Origin: Smittia aterrima
Lineage: Eukaryota; Arthropoda; Insecta; Diptera; Chironomidae
Reading direction: 5' to 3'
Assembly: GCA_033063855.1 (NCBI GenBank)
Contig: CP093830.1
Coordinates: 7,812,854 to 7,876,853, forward strand
DNA: 64,000 nt
Shown here: piece after piece, positions 28,401 through 40,800 of the stretch
Numbering within the stretch: the first letter of the stretch is position 1
Layout of the letters: each line of letters starts with the position of its first letter
Notes under the pieces: generated by a model
The model's database searches: none
What the model was told of the DNA's origin: nothing
What the model saw: only the letters and a program-made list of their open reading frames with translations
Translations under genes and position numbers: made by a program

Positions 28401-30723
28401 TTTCTCGTGTCAAAACACAACATGCTGATGATTTGAGGCAACATCTGATACAAGAGAATTGGGTGAACTCTGGTGTACGATTACCGAAAAATGTTGTTCA
28501 AAGTTTGGGACAAAAAATGTCAAACTTTTGATGGAATCGAAAAAAAAATTTAGATTTCAGCAATTTATGATGAACTGTGCGTTTCGGAAAAGATTTTTTA
28601 ATATGAAAGTTAATGAAACCAGTGAATGATTGCTCCCTGCTGTTAAATCAACATCATTCCGTATTCATTAACGCTTGGGATTTCAATGTCGCATTCTCGA
28701 CATGATCGGGACAATCTCGACTAGTTTTCATTTTCGGTCGATCATTATTTTTTTTTCTATGCTACATTGCTCTTGAGTGTGAGGAAGAGAGAGAAAGTAT
28801 CGGATTTCACGCAAAGGCAACATATTTTCTAACATGATTACGATTACCACACAATTCAATATTTCATTCAACATCGTGTGATTTCATAAGACATAGCAAA
28901 ACTGAAGATGATATCATGTCGCATCCATTATTTATTAAATATCTTTCGTCTCTCGAGAATCGAACGAGAACTTGTGGTGTGACGTCATGTGAAATACAAT
29001 TTGTATAAACAAATTTCAAAGTGATTTCGTTAAAATTCAAAAAGCGAATCTTGTTCTTCAAACATCAAATTTTCTTTTGGAATAAATAGACATTCGTCGT
29101 CGTGTTATTCCAATGTCGAAGCTACTTCTTCCGTCGTTCCAATCTTGTTTATATTTTCAAATGATCCGTAAAGCACAATGTCAATGAAGCTCATATAAAG
29201 CTAACGGAGGAAAGTTCTCCAAGAGCACGAAGATTCGTGTACGAGAGAAAGGAGCAAAGGCTTCACTCGATGCTTTATGAGCGTGCATGTTTCATATTGC
29301 ACGTATAATAAATCATTTCACTACAGCGGCAAGCAAACATGGTGTTTACATAAAAATATTTCAATAAAACTCTGGAATGTTCACTTCTCGCTCCCTCATT
29401 CGATCGAGAAACTGTCATCCACTTCATCGGCTTTACTTTCCTCTTGAAAATTCGGAGTCCATTACATCGAAGCAGCAGTTTCAATTTCAAGAGCATCGAA
29501 GGAAAAGTAAATTGATTTCATTGGAAAGCACTCGAGCGCCACTTCAACGAAAAAAAAATTTCGCTTCTTCCAAAAACCAAATAGTTTTTCTTATTGTTTA
29601 ACTAGAGAGAGAGAAAGACATTCCATTCCGCCACCGCTCATTAACAGCATCGCTTGAAGCTGGAATGCTTTTCTACTCACGAAGAATTCTTCGGCGATGT
29701 GAAAATATTTTAAATAAAATTTCCATTAGAATTAACATGATCAGGGAACACTTAATTTACTTTTTACATCTGCAATTTTATTAAATAAAGATTCGTTGGA
29801 GTATTTACGATAAGAGAGGGATTGAATCGATTGATTTTGCTTCCTCATCGTCTCTTAATTATCATCACCATTTCGTTTCTCGCTTCAAGTCGTCTCGTTA
29901 TCTTCGCTCTTCGATTTCTCCGATGATTCTCATAAAATCTTTTCCACCTTTTTTTTCCCCCGAGTGAGGAGAAGAATTCTTTTAGTAACACTTCTTGCTA
30001 GTTAACGCGGCACTTTTTGCCTTTCTGGAAAGTCTCTTCTAGAGAATTTTCATGCTTTCAGTGGCATCTGAGATCTAAGATTTCGTGGGCTGCTCATAAA
30101 GTGAAGAAAAGACGGCGAAGAGAAGAAAAATATTTATTCTTTGATAAGAGATAAGACAAGATTTGAAAGCGTGGAATGTTGAGATTCCTGGCGTTCACTT
30201 TCATGACTCCAAAGATAAAGTAACAACAGATTGCTCTTCCTTTTCCTTTAACTTCCCACAATGCATCATCCGTCTAGACAGAATGATTGATCTATGACTT
30301 CACGGCCTCATCGTTAATCGCTTCTACTTAAGACAAAATGCTTTCAATTTTGCCTTCTTCCTGCGCCTCGAATCGAACAAAAAAAAGTGAGCCGAATCTA
30401 ACCAGCAATTTAACCTGCCTGGTTGTTTTAATCTGCATGGTGCCGGTGCTTATTTTATATTTTTTAATTGATTTTAAGGCTTTAATTCTACAGACTTAGA
30501 GATAATTATGGAGCGATTAGAAGGTAGTCGAAAAAAAAGTTCAGAATCGGCGGGAAAAATCCGGTCCAGAATTGCCTTTGCTTTCTGTCTCACACTCGAG
30601 GTCTCGCCCAATTAATATCATCTGGAATTTCAATCTCCGTGGATATTTTTCAGTCCTCTTCACGAGAAGAAAGAAGCGAGTTTGATGTTTATATCAAAAA
30701 TTCTCATCTCGCAACGAGAAACG
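16404..30723. other. Gene-poor AT-rich stretch, intergenic or intronic
   Basis: No gene recognised on either strand. The longest frame is 19818-20225 on the minus strand (135 codons, low-complexity and Ser/Lys-rich, no domain). ORF 28274-28531 (plus) ends in a protein-like stretch containing HADDLRQHLIQENW but has no identifiable family. A short hairpin at 23307-23326 and a 10-bp TCCCCGGGGA palindrome at 21475-21484 are the only structured elements I noticed. No transposon termini or tandem arrays were seen. Confidence 0.5.
23307..23326. repeat. Short perfect hairpin
   Basis: Arms GCTATCG and CGATAGC (7 bp, perfect) enclose a 6-nt loop CACCTC. Function unknown. It is not followed by a T-run and lies far from any recognised gene. 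Confidence 0.4.
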
Positions 30724-30754
30724 CTTAAGTGTCAAGAACTTCAAGACACTTAAG
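30724..30754. promoter_or_regulatory. Inverted repeat with paired NK-2-type homeodomain motifs
   Basis: Perfect 10-bp arms CTTAAGTGTC (30724-30733) and GACACTTAAG (30745-30754) enclose the 11-nt loop AAGAACTTCAA. Each arm carries TTAAGTG, a match to the T(C/T)AAGTG site of NK-2 class homeodomain proteins such as Tinman and Vnd. The two sites face each other head to head. A bound dimer or enhancer function is inference only; no gene lies nearby. Confidence 0.3.
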
Positions 30755-31644
30755 AAGCAATTTTCGCTTCGCGAGAAGAATCACTCGGAGTGCTTTTGCT
30801 GCCGAGGAAGGGCGACTGGCTGTGTTTGACCTCTTGTCGGAAATGTTTTTCTCTTTGTTTTCATGCCCATCGCAGCCCACCGCAAACAAATCAAATCTTC
30901 TCCAAATGAATTAAGCAATTTATCACAAAACGTACATCATTAATTAATCCAGCGAAATAAAAAACAAATTCTTTCGCCAGCAAACAAAACAAAAAGAAAA
31001 CTATTTCGGCAGACTGATGAGAACAAGAGGGAAAAAAGAATTAATTACCGAGGCAGATCAAGCGCCCAAGAGTGCCAAAGACATTCGAATGTAAAAGAAG
31101 AAGAACTTGAATCTCTTTCGTTGACTTAATCTAGATAACCAAGTCAGCTTTAAGTGGGTCGTTTGCTTTGCTGACTTTTAATAATTCTTGAGAGGAACAA
31201 ACCCAGCAGTGACAGACGACGGTGAATAAATTTCTTTATCAACAACTCGAGCTTCGAAATTTATGAAAATTAGAAGACATAAACCAGACCTTTATCGGGA
31301 GATTTCATAGCAGTGACTGTGTTGGCAGCGACAACGAAAATAATTAAAAAAAAAAACATTTTTATTCACGCAACTCGACTCAACAAATCATCACGAGAAG
31401 ATTCCCATCACTCAGCCGGGACTTCAAGCTGAGCTTGGATCAACGAACATAAAAAGTCATTTGCGCGCGTCCCGATCAAAATAATCTCAACCCAAAAAAC
31501 CCTTTTAACTCGATTTGATGAGTGAAACATGAACCGAGAGCAAGAGCCCAGTTAGAAGTGTTGAAGAATTACGTCAGTCTCAAGATCTTGTCTCTCGAAC
31601 CCAATGAACCTTCTACCTGGGATCACAGCTCATGATGCGCCCTC
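30755..31644. other. Unannotated AT-rich stretch
   Basis: I see nothing coding here beyond chance-length frames. Short purine-rich patches and A-runs occur, for example a poly(A) run near 31350. No repeat or structured element was identified. Confidence 0.5.
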
Positions 31645-31652
31645 CTATATTT
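31645..31652 (+). promoter_or_regulatory. TATA-like box upstream of a short secreted ORF
   Basis: The sequence TATATTTT lies about 100 bp before the ATG at 31747. A weak initiator-like TTAGTT follows at 31667-31672. Spacing between the two is slightly short for a standard TATA/Inr pair, and such A/T words are common in this region, so this is suggestive only. Confidence 0.15.
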
Positions 31653-31746
31653 TGTTATTAAAATAATTAGTTACTTCTTAAACGGCCTTGTCAGGTTGTT
31701 CTTCTCCATTTAAGTCTCTTCAATCCACTCGAGAGAAGAAAGAAAG

Positions 31747-31872
31747 ATGAAACTTACATGCCCCGCCGTCAAAAGTCCATCAATTCTTCTCATTCTCATC
31801 GCATCTTTTGGGTGTTTGATAAATGGATATGGACACTCATTTCTATTCACCGTCGCGAGGAATCATATTTAA
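31747..31872 (+). CDS. Putative 41-aa secreted peptide or isolated signal-peptide exon
   Basis: This short frame starts with an ATG that has an A at -3 and ends in TAA. The product begins MKLTCPAVK, has a hydrophobic core (ILLILIASFGCLI, about residues 13-25) and then NGYGHS, which fits a signal peptide with a cleavage site near residue 29. Only about 12 residues would remain after cleavage, ending ARNHI. An AATAAA poly(A) signal follows 20 nt after the stop. No canonical GTRAGT donor lies inside the frame, so a first exon of a larger gene is less likely than a stand-alone small ORF. The opposite strand is also open here and carries a GTAAGT donor-like site at about 31756. No family is recognised; chance remains possible. 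Confidence 0.22.
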   Translation: MKLTCPAVKSPSILLILIASFGCLINGYGHSFLFTVARNHI

Positions 31873-31891
31873 GTCCATTCTTCAAACACTA

Positions 31892-31897
31892 AATAAA
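31892..31897 (+). terminator. AATAAA poly(A) signal candidate
   Basis: This hexamer lies 20 nt after the stop codon of the short signal-peptide ORF. The word is common in AT-rich DNA, so its weight depends on that ORF being real. Confidence 0.2.
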
Positions 31898-34800
31898 CTT
31901 TCATTCTTTTGCTTTTAGTCATCAATTTAGAATTTGTTATTATTGTTTTTTTTTCTCTTGTGGCCAGTGGAGTGAGCCACGAAAATAAAGAAGAATAAGA
32001 AGACCATGAGTGTTTTGTACGTTATCTTTAAACGATCACGTTACATGTGAATACATTTGCGGTCGAAAGATCAGCTCGATAAATTAAAGGAGCGACTATT
32101 AATCATTTCGCTTCTTCACATTTTGTTCTTCGCTCTTCTTCCACGACTTTTTTGTTCAACAAGATACTGTAGGCAACTAGATATTATGACTGTTTGAATT
32201 TATTCCTCGTGTCGCTGTTTTTTGTGAGCGATCAAGAGTCGAGAGAGACAGACTCTTAAGAGGCGGTTGTTGTTGACTTTGTATTTTGATCGTTGCTAGT
32301 CGAATATAAAAGGAAACTCAAACGAATTATTTCTCGCCTTTCATTCAAACTTTTTCTGACGAAGGTAGGAAAAAGGGGTTGAGTTTGAGAGTTGCGTGAC
32401 TTTCTTTTGGGAGCATCATCTTGAGTTGGGTACCTCACTTGACTGCTGACGGAACCTTCAATCTTTCCTCGAACAGGAACAACACATGTGAAGAAGTTCT
32501 TCATGCGATTAGATCTCCAAAACCTTTCGCTTTGAACTGAAAAAAAGCCTCCATTAAAATAACACACCATTTAGTTTAAGTTACTTAAATTAATATTGGA
32601 AACACGCTCAAGTGGCGAGGAAGAGAATGAGATGAGATTTTTATTTTCGGACTTTATTAATGACTTTCGTCTACTGTTAGATTTCTCTTCTTTCCTTTGC
32701 GAGTTATTGATGATGCGTTTAAAGTAAGCGATGGTAGAGATAAGCAATCATTTCGAAGCCAGAACGTTCAATCAGATATGAAGTAATTAAAATTTTTCTA
32801 GCGTCTTTAATTAATAATTTATAATTCCCCTCTCGTGGTCACTTATGACCGGCACTAAAGTTCCTCGCTTTAATGAGTCGGCTATCAAAACATTTCAAAA
32901 TAAAGCCCAAAGAAAAATGAGAAACTCAAGCGGATCGAGGAGTCACGCGATGTCGGATTATCAGATGGATTTGTATAAAGTTTCCAAAACTTTTTTTTGA
33001 GGGGGAAATTTATTCGGATAAAACGTTTCAATTAACGCCTCAAAAGAATTTCATTTCCAGCCCCCGACCACTAAACAAATTTGTAGCTGAAAGCGGAAAC
33101 CAATACTGCCATTGAAACCCTCCATCAGCTTAACTCTCATTATTTAGCACTTCCTCGTAACATAAAAGCCGAACATTTGAATTTTACTGTTTCTGATGAG
33201 AGCTCGAGGGCATTTTTGTCCGCACAAAAATTTATCTCATGTTACCTCAGCACCTTTCCCGTCCACAAATGTCGAAGCGATTTTCTCGACCGAAAGTGAT
33301 TTCAATGAAACGAGATATTTTTAATCGCAAACTGTTGACGAGGATTGAGCGACAATCACGAATTGAACTCTGTTCATGTTTGAAACCGGACAGCGCGACT
33401 TTTGGCGCAACTTAATTAGGTTTGTTAAGAATGGGAAGCGTGATCGTAACGTCCAATCAAGTGGAAGTTAAAAGAGTGAGATCGACACGAATCGTAATTT
33501 TGGGTCGTTAGCGGTTTTGCGAAGATTTATCGCGGTGAAACAAAAAGAAATCTTTTTTTTCTTTTTGGTGATCGCCTCTCTCATCCTTCAAGCGTTTCTA
33601 ATTATATTCTAAACAAGCTTCTCTTCTAAGCTCTTTGAAAGTCAATCACCTCCAATGGAGAAGCATCAAATTGAAATAAAATTACAAGTTAAAACAAAAC
33701 GATGAACATTTATAACCTCGGCATCGATAAGCAATTCACATTCTCATTCTGTAGTGAAAGGTTCATAATTTTAAACGAAAGCAAAGTGAGATTGAATTAT
33801 GAAGATAGGGAAATTCAATATGAACCTGACCGGGCCGAAAGAAAACACCTCTCGCTTACCTTCACCTTCCCTTCTTCGCTCTTTAACAACATTAACTTCT
33901 AAGCGGCCAACTCCACAAATCTCCGAAGAACGAGAGAGAAAAAAATATTAAATTTCGTTCTTCGTTTGTTCATTTTTAAAGCGATTAATCGAAACTAGAT
34001 ATTAGAGCTTCGGTACGCGTCATGCACAAACACACGCGATAGGCTCCTCAAATCAACATGCAATAAACTTTTGTGGAAAGGCTCGGTCGACAAGTGATAA
34101 ATTAATGTTCCTTCGGTTCGCTGCCTTGGAGAAATATTCTGTTTCGAGTTCAACGTCGTTATCAGATGGCACAAGAAGAAGAGGCTTGCGGACTCTTTTT
34201 GATGGAATTGGGTTTGTAAAGCAGTTTCGTCGCAAGGCGTTTTATAGAGCACAATCTTCTAAAACTTGTAACATGAGTCTCGATGTCTCCTTTCGCTAAT
34301 TTCGTATCACTTCTTCCTCTAAAACTTCCACCTAATTAGCGTCACAGCCCATGAATCACTCAGACATTAATCTAAATCAAAACTGTAAAATTGACCGAGC
34401 CAAGAGAAAAGTCAAGCTCATCAACGGCAAAAGTGTGTTCAACAGCTCGATCTTTATCACTTTGATTAAAAAACAAAAACGAAGAATGTTGAAAATATGT
34501 TTTTCTACGCTCTTTGGCCTCGACGGATTGCCGGTTTGACTAGGAATTTTTCACTTTAAAATTCATTTATCATTTTTCGTTGGCAAAGAGAACTTTTCAC
34601 GCTGCCTTTCCACATAGCGCAATGCTATTCCCCAACATTAGAAACATTTTTTTTAATTAGATAATATTAAGATAATTAATTTTTTGTTCCACTCTCGTCG
34701 GGTTAAAGCGCGTCAGTCACACAGAGCTAACGCGCGTGTGAGATTTCTCAGTGTCGTCAACAAACGAGTCGAGGAAAGGAGTCGCTCAGCCCTGCGAACT

Positions 34801-37800
34801 CATTATCATCAATGCTCATCACTCATTTGAGCCGCCACATTCTTTAACCGGGCTTTTGTGAGCTGCCTGCTCAACCAGTTCAGTTGTTAGCGCTTCACAC
34901 ATATCAAAATAGTTTGACTTTGCTTGTCAAATTATTTTTCTTTCTCCTCTCTCTTCCTCCTGCGTCGACGACTCTTCATCGTCATCTTCGACTCGCCAAG
35001 ACCATTAACGCTTAAGCATGAGACTTGATGAGGCTTTAATTTGGTCGAAGGGGATCTGGCGCTGACTTTAAATTTGAAAATATTCTCAATTGAGTATGGA
35101 AACATCAACGAGACTTATTAATCTCGTTTGCTCGTTGTGTTAACGCCAAAAATATTCAAAAATGTTCCTCAAAGCGTTTATTAATGTTTCTCCCCTTCCA
35201 TCTCCCGATTTGTTTGTTGTCGTTAAGAATTAATGAACGCGCTCTCTTCTTTCTCACTCAGTCTGACTCACTGCCTCGCTAACTATTCCACTTTAACACT
35301 TTATTATATCGTTTCCCTTATTCGAATGAGAGAGCGCTGAAACTTGATGAATGTGTCATCTCATATGGAAATCCTAAATCAGCCTCTTTGATGTTCGTCG
35401 CGAGCGACTTCATTGAAAGGAGAGAACGACGTGCGACTCGACAAACGACATAATGATGGATTTGTTGTTGATGTAAATCATTTTAACGGATTTTAATTAA
35501 GAAAAGAGTGAAATCTGTTTCTCGACAAGATTTTGATTGGATGTCCCATGTTTTATTTATTCGTGAGTTAAGACTTTTGGGATTTTCATCAGTGAATCAA
35601 TGGAGCAGCACTCCTAAAGTCATTTCACCTTTGATAGATTCTTGCAAACCCACGTAAGTCTCGACTAAACCCCATCGCTCCCATCTCTTGCCATTAAATA
35701 ACAAAAATCATGAACATTCCCTCCAGAGAGACTCACTCGAAATAGACGAAGCGAGCGAGCGAAGCACATTGCGTGAATCGATCACTAAATGTTTACATTT
35801 AATTTAAATTTATCCAAATGCGACTGATTAATCATCCTCGACGACGGGAAAATCCTAAAGAGCTTCGCATTATAATTTGATGTTTTCACAACATATTCCA
35901 TGTTAGCGGCAGAAGCAGCGGCGGCGTTGGATGGAATAAAGGTTTTTAATTTCGTTAAATTCTTTCCTTCTCTATCTCTCGCATCGTCTGATTGTCATTT
36001 ACACACGCAACGCACGACAGAAACGCAATGTGTTGTGCCGAAAGACTCTCTAATCTCCCCGACGAATGAAGGCGAAGTGACAACCAAATCAACGCAAGAA
36101 TGTCGCTGTCTGCGAGTCGCTTTTCCTTTGAGAAATGGCCCGAAAATCTCTCACCAAATGCAACGTTATTATCATTAAAGCGATCCCCATGTCTCAAGAT
36201 TAAAGACGAATTTATCATTTTCTTCTCGCAGCGGTGAAAAGGAAAATAAAAGTTTTATTTCGAATATAAACACGTAATTATGATAAATTACTCGTTCACA
36301 CATCTCACAACAGATTATGTTGCATTTTCCTCCGCTCAAATCACTTTGATTGCCATGCATGTCTCTCCATTAGTTGCGTCTCCCTAACTGACTAACGAAA
36401 ACCATATTCGTCGTCGTCGGGTTGAATTCAAATAACTTTCGTAGAAATTTAAATTTTAAATTGATATTAATTTGATTACGAGCCGATGTGCTTCGTTATA
36501 CAACATCGCGTCGTTAATAATTTAAAATGACGATTAGAAGACGCTTTGTATCTATTTACGGAAAAAAGTTGAAAATGAGAATTTTATTGAGCAGTCAAAT
36601 TGGAGTCGCCCGGTCTAGTTGTTTGATAATTACCCGCACTCTCGTCATCTCCAGCGACGTTTACGCTCGAGCGAAAATAAATTCCATATTTCGAGTGTAA
36701 AGTTTCGATTCAATTCTCGGAGTGAGTGGCTGCTGGGGTTCAATGCGATCAGAGATTTTTCTCAGCGATAAGAGAACGAATTTATTGAGTACACATTTAA
36801 AATAAACTGAGTTGATGCGGGTCGCTGTTGAAAGAATGAAATTGTCGCTTTGAATATGAAAACTTCTGAGTCTGCATTTTCTCATGAGCCGAAGAAGAGT
36901 TCTTGGTGACATGAATTTATTGGACTCAAGGGAGTAAAGCTGTTTCTAAGTAATGCTGAAAGGGCGAGAGAATGTGAAAGAAGCTTCCAGCTTCGTTTGA
37001 TCAAAACACTCGATTCTCTTTCACTTCCTCGAGAACCTTTCACAATCCTCGCACATTTTAATTTCCCTCTCCAGTGATTCCTTTGAACTTTCTCATAAAA
37101 GAAAGTGAACGAAAAGTTATAAGTAAAACTATATTCCGAGAACGAGAGAAGGGAAAGCCAAAGAAATGAAAAACTGTGGTGGAAAAAACATAAAACATTT
37201 TTTTTCCATCCAATTTATTTAATGCTGTGCAATATGATACCCGTCTCAAGGTTTTTATTTCCGCCATCCAAGCTGAGAGCACTTGTCGGTACTTGCAGAA
37301 AATTTTTCAAACTTTCGTTCTGTCGAAACCACAAGAGATTGAAATAAGTTGGAAAGCCCACAATTTTAAGAAAGAAAACAAAAACTTCAAAGAAAAATTT
37401 CTCAACTTGACAACGTTTTTCCAAATGAAATAAAATGAAAACTCAACCTGCTGCAATCTCGTTCCCTTTGTTTTGATTTTCCTAAGCGATACAACTCACC
37501 CACAACTGATTCATTGCTTATTTCTTTAATACAACGATTCATAAAAGAGACTGCTCTGTGAAAGTAATAAAAATATTATTCCACATTAGCATATTTTATT
37601 CATGCTGGAGATGTAATTTATTTGATTAATACAAATTCATATTGACAACAGAGACGAGCGAAAGAGATGAGAGAGGGGAAAGCTTTACATGAAAAATGAT
37701 TTTCATGTCAGATGTCGGTTGGTCGCAAGTCTCCCGTGAAAATGGCATAACATCAACATCAAGTTATGCAAAGCGTTCTCCTAATTGGCGGAAAAAATAT

Positions 37801-40800
37801 TGCAAAAGGGATTTGAATGTTGAAAAGGTTTTTTTTTATTTGGAATTGAGGTTTAATGTTATTCAAGCTGGAAAATCCTTTAAAAGTCTCACGTTGGCGC
37901 TCCTATTCATGAAAAAAGAGCTATCGGAAGATCCATCGCATTCATGCGTTAACCTTTTTGAAGCCATCAGTGTTTAGTTGGCTGGAGCTTATAATTAATG
38001 TTATGTATTGCATCCTTTTGCAATTTTTTCTGCTTTTTGTAATTTATTTTTACTTTTCGAGTGACTTCAAAGAAGAGACGTCAGGTTCGTACTTGGATAG
38101 TAAATTACACTGTAACCCAAGTTACATCCCTGCAAATTAAAAAGTCCTTTGAGAGCTGCAGAAAAAGAGAACATTTGATTTCCAACTTTTTTCCCTTCGT
38201 TCATTCTAACTGAGATCACAAACTGCACCATCATTATCCACTCAACCATTTCACAAGCCATCGCAGCGTATGCAGAAACTCAGAGCCAGTGTTGACGATG
38301 ATTGAATATGAAAATGTAATCTCTCAATTGTCACTTTCAATTTTTACAAACATTTTCACAGCCCTGCCAACAGCATCATCAGTAAAGTGACGAGCATCGT
38401 TCGTTGGCGAATAACAGGAAATCTCATCATGCGGAAATTCATTGCAAAATGTTTTGGCATGTACATCGGACGTTGATGGTTTTCTTTGATCATCGAAATT
38501 GGATTCATAGAAAAATCAGAGAACCGAAGCGAAGTAATTGGAAGCTACTAAAATGAGAGCATAAATGTTGACAAGGATTTTGTTAAAACTAAACACGACC
38601 GACGTCTAGACAAATAACAAACTTTACGTTTCGGTCGCTTCTGGCACACATTGAGGCAAATATTTCTCGCCCACTTTAATTAAAACACTGGTTTTCGGGT
38701 GAAAGATGAAACAAGTCTCATTCTGGTCACTCAAAGTCTTTTGTAAAGGGTTGGACATTCATTGTAGAATTCTAATTGAAGTTCTTTTGATTTTAATTAT
38801 CATCCTCATCTTATTAAAAGGCTCTTCAATGTTCAATGAATTTAATTTGCTGGACACTCTTTGACCGTTTAAATAAATTTGTTTGATAGTTTTAAAGCGC
38901 TGCAGAGTAAAAAGTTTATTTAAACTCGAGTGTAATAAACTTGCAAATTAAACTTTAATTCATTCACCTTTTTCCACGTTGAACATTTTCTGCTCATCAG
39001 ACAATAAAATTTTAATTAACAGCGGTGGAGAAAAAATAATGTTTTATGGTGCAGTTGTAGGATCGGATGGATACTGTTCAAACAGAAAGTCATTCGCAAT
39101 TTTTATTTTGCCAATTGTTTTCTCATCAAATATTGTTTCGTGATTTTTGAGCCATTTCCAGAAAAAAAGAGAAACTGAACGGCTAACAAAAGCAAAGTTG
39201 CTTGGGGTGGGCATGAATTACATGAAATATTCCCTGGCATCCTCTCTCCACCCCCGGCACGCAGTAAAAAATAATAACAACAGAAAAACGAGGAAACTGA
39301 CGGTTGAGCAGATTTATAAAATAAAAATTAATATTTAAAAAGATCAGAACAGGGAAGTTTTGCTTCGCGCATTTATCGAGGCTTAATGTTAGCTCAGCAT
39401 TGCCTGCTGGCAATTATTTAATCATGAAAAATCATACATTGATATTTGTTGGCATAAATGCGCGTACACAACGTTTTAAATATTGAATTGTATGACAGTG
39501 CGAAAAAAGTCAAAACGAAATGATTTTGTGGAGTTATCCCTTAAGCACGGACCGAGCGTGAAGCTAATCTTGTAACTAAATAACAAAAAAAGTTTGTGAC
39601 TTAACTTACAAAACATTCGCAAAACTTTCCAACGAAATCCTTTGAAAATTAAACATTGACGTTTGTCGTTAATGTAACGCACAAACACGCTCCCCGGCTA
39701 TTATTAATTCAATTGCTATTTTCCACGTTCATTGCAGAGTTAAACCTTGCAACGTTGTCGTTCCTGCTGATGACGATGATGTCAAAGTGAACTGGAGATT
39801 AAAAAGCAAATGTGTTACCTGCCGGATGCTTTAACACAAACGATTACTTTTGATGACTTTCTACGGCTTTTCGCCCCAAGCTCATGTGACACTGTCGTCA
39901 TTAATTAAATTGCTTGTTATTTCGCGAAGGTATGAATATTGCGAGAGAATCTATCAAGGTAATTACATCAATGTCACCGCCACAATAAACGAACAAATTG
40001 TGGAAGTTCGACAAATTTGATAACAACATGCGAACTTTGAGCGGATCACACACGACACACACGAAAGCGAGCGAATTATGGAAATATGTTGACTGAAAAT
40101 CAATATTGATGCAGAATCGACGAAAATCGACAACGGCATGTGCAGCGACGTGACACAACATTTTGAAAGGTCATATGGTTAATAATAATTGGACTCGTGT
40201 GCGATGCAAAATCAGAGTGTGCAAAATTTTTATTTCAAGCATGAACCTCTTTTAATTAAATCACAAAGAGAGAGAAGATATTTTAATCAGTCGCTTGTAC
40301 TGGGATCCTGTGGCTCTGAAAATGTCCTGACTGGTAAGAAAGGATTTTAATTAAAGCGGAAAACGAGTTGCAAAAGGTTGAACGAATGGATTAATTATTT
40401 CCAGCTCGTTCATCATGAGAAAAGTTCTTCATCATTTATTCATACATGACTCGGTGACGTTTGACATCGAATGAGGGACGAAAAACAAAAGGCAAAGTAT
40501 TTTCCTATTTTCCACCTATGACGTTCAATTTTCTGAAAAGCAAGAGAGAGATTGAGTTTCTCCTAAAGGAAAAGCAGCAACAGCTGTGATTAATATCAAT
40601 TAATTTTAAATTTTCTCGGGATTTGCATACATTTATCGGATTTTCCTCGATCTCCCCGGAGAGGTTTTCTTCCTTTGCTCATAGCATAATGGATCGAATT
40701 ACATCAAACACACATTATGTAGTTCTCGATCGACTCTGCTCTGTTTTGCCTCGGGCTGCAGGGTTATTTGTGATGAATTGAAAGCCAAGCACGTCGCAAT

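Noticed and set aside
28426..28531. HADDLRQHL segment recalling the reverse-transcriptase YADD box
   Set aside because: First residue is not aromatic, no hydrophobic strand follows, and no other RT motifs are nearby.
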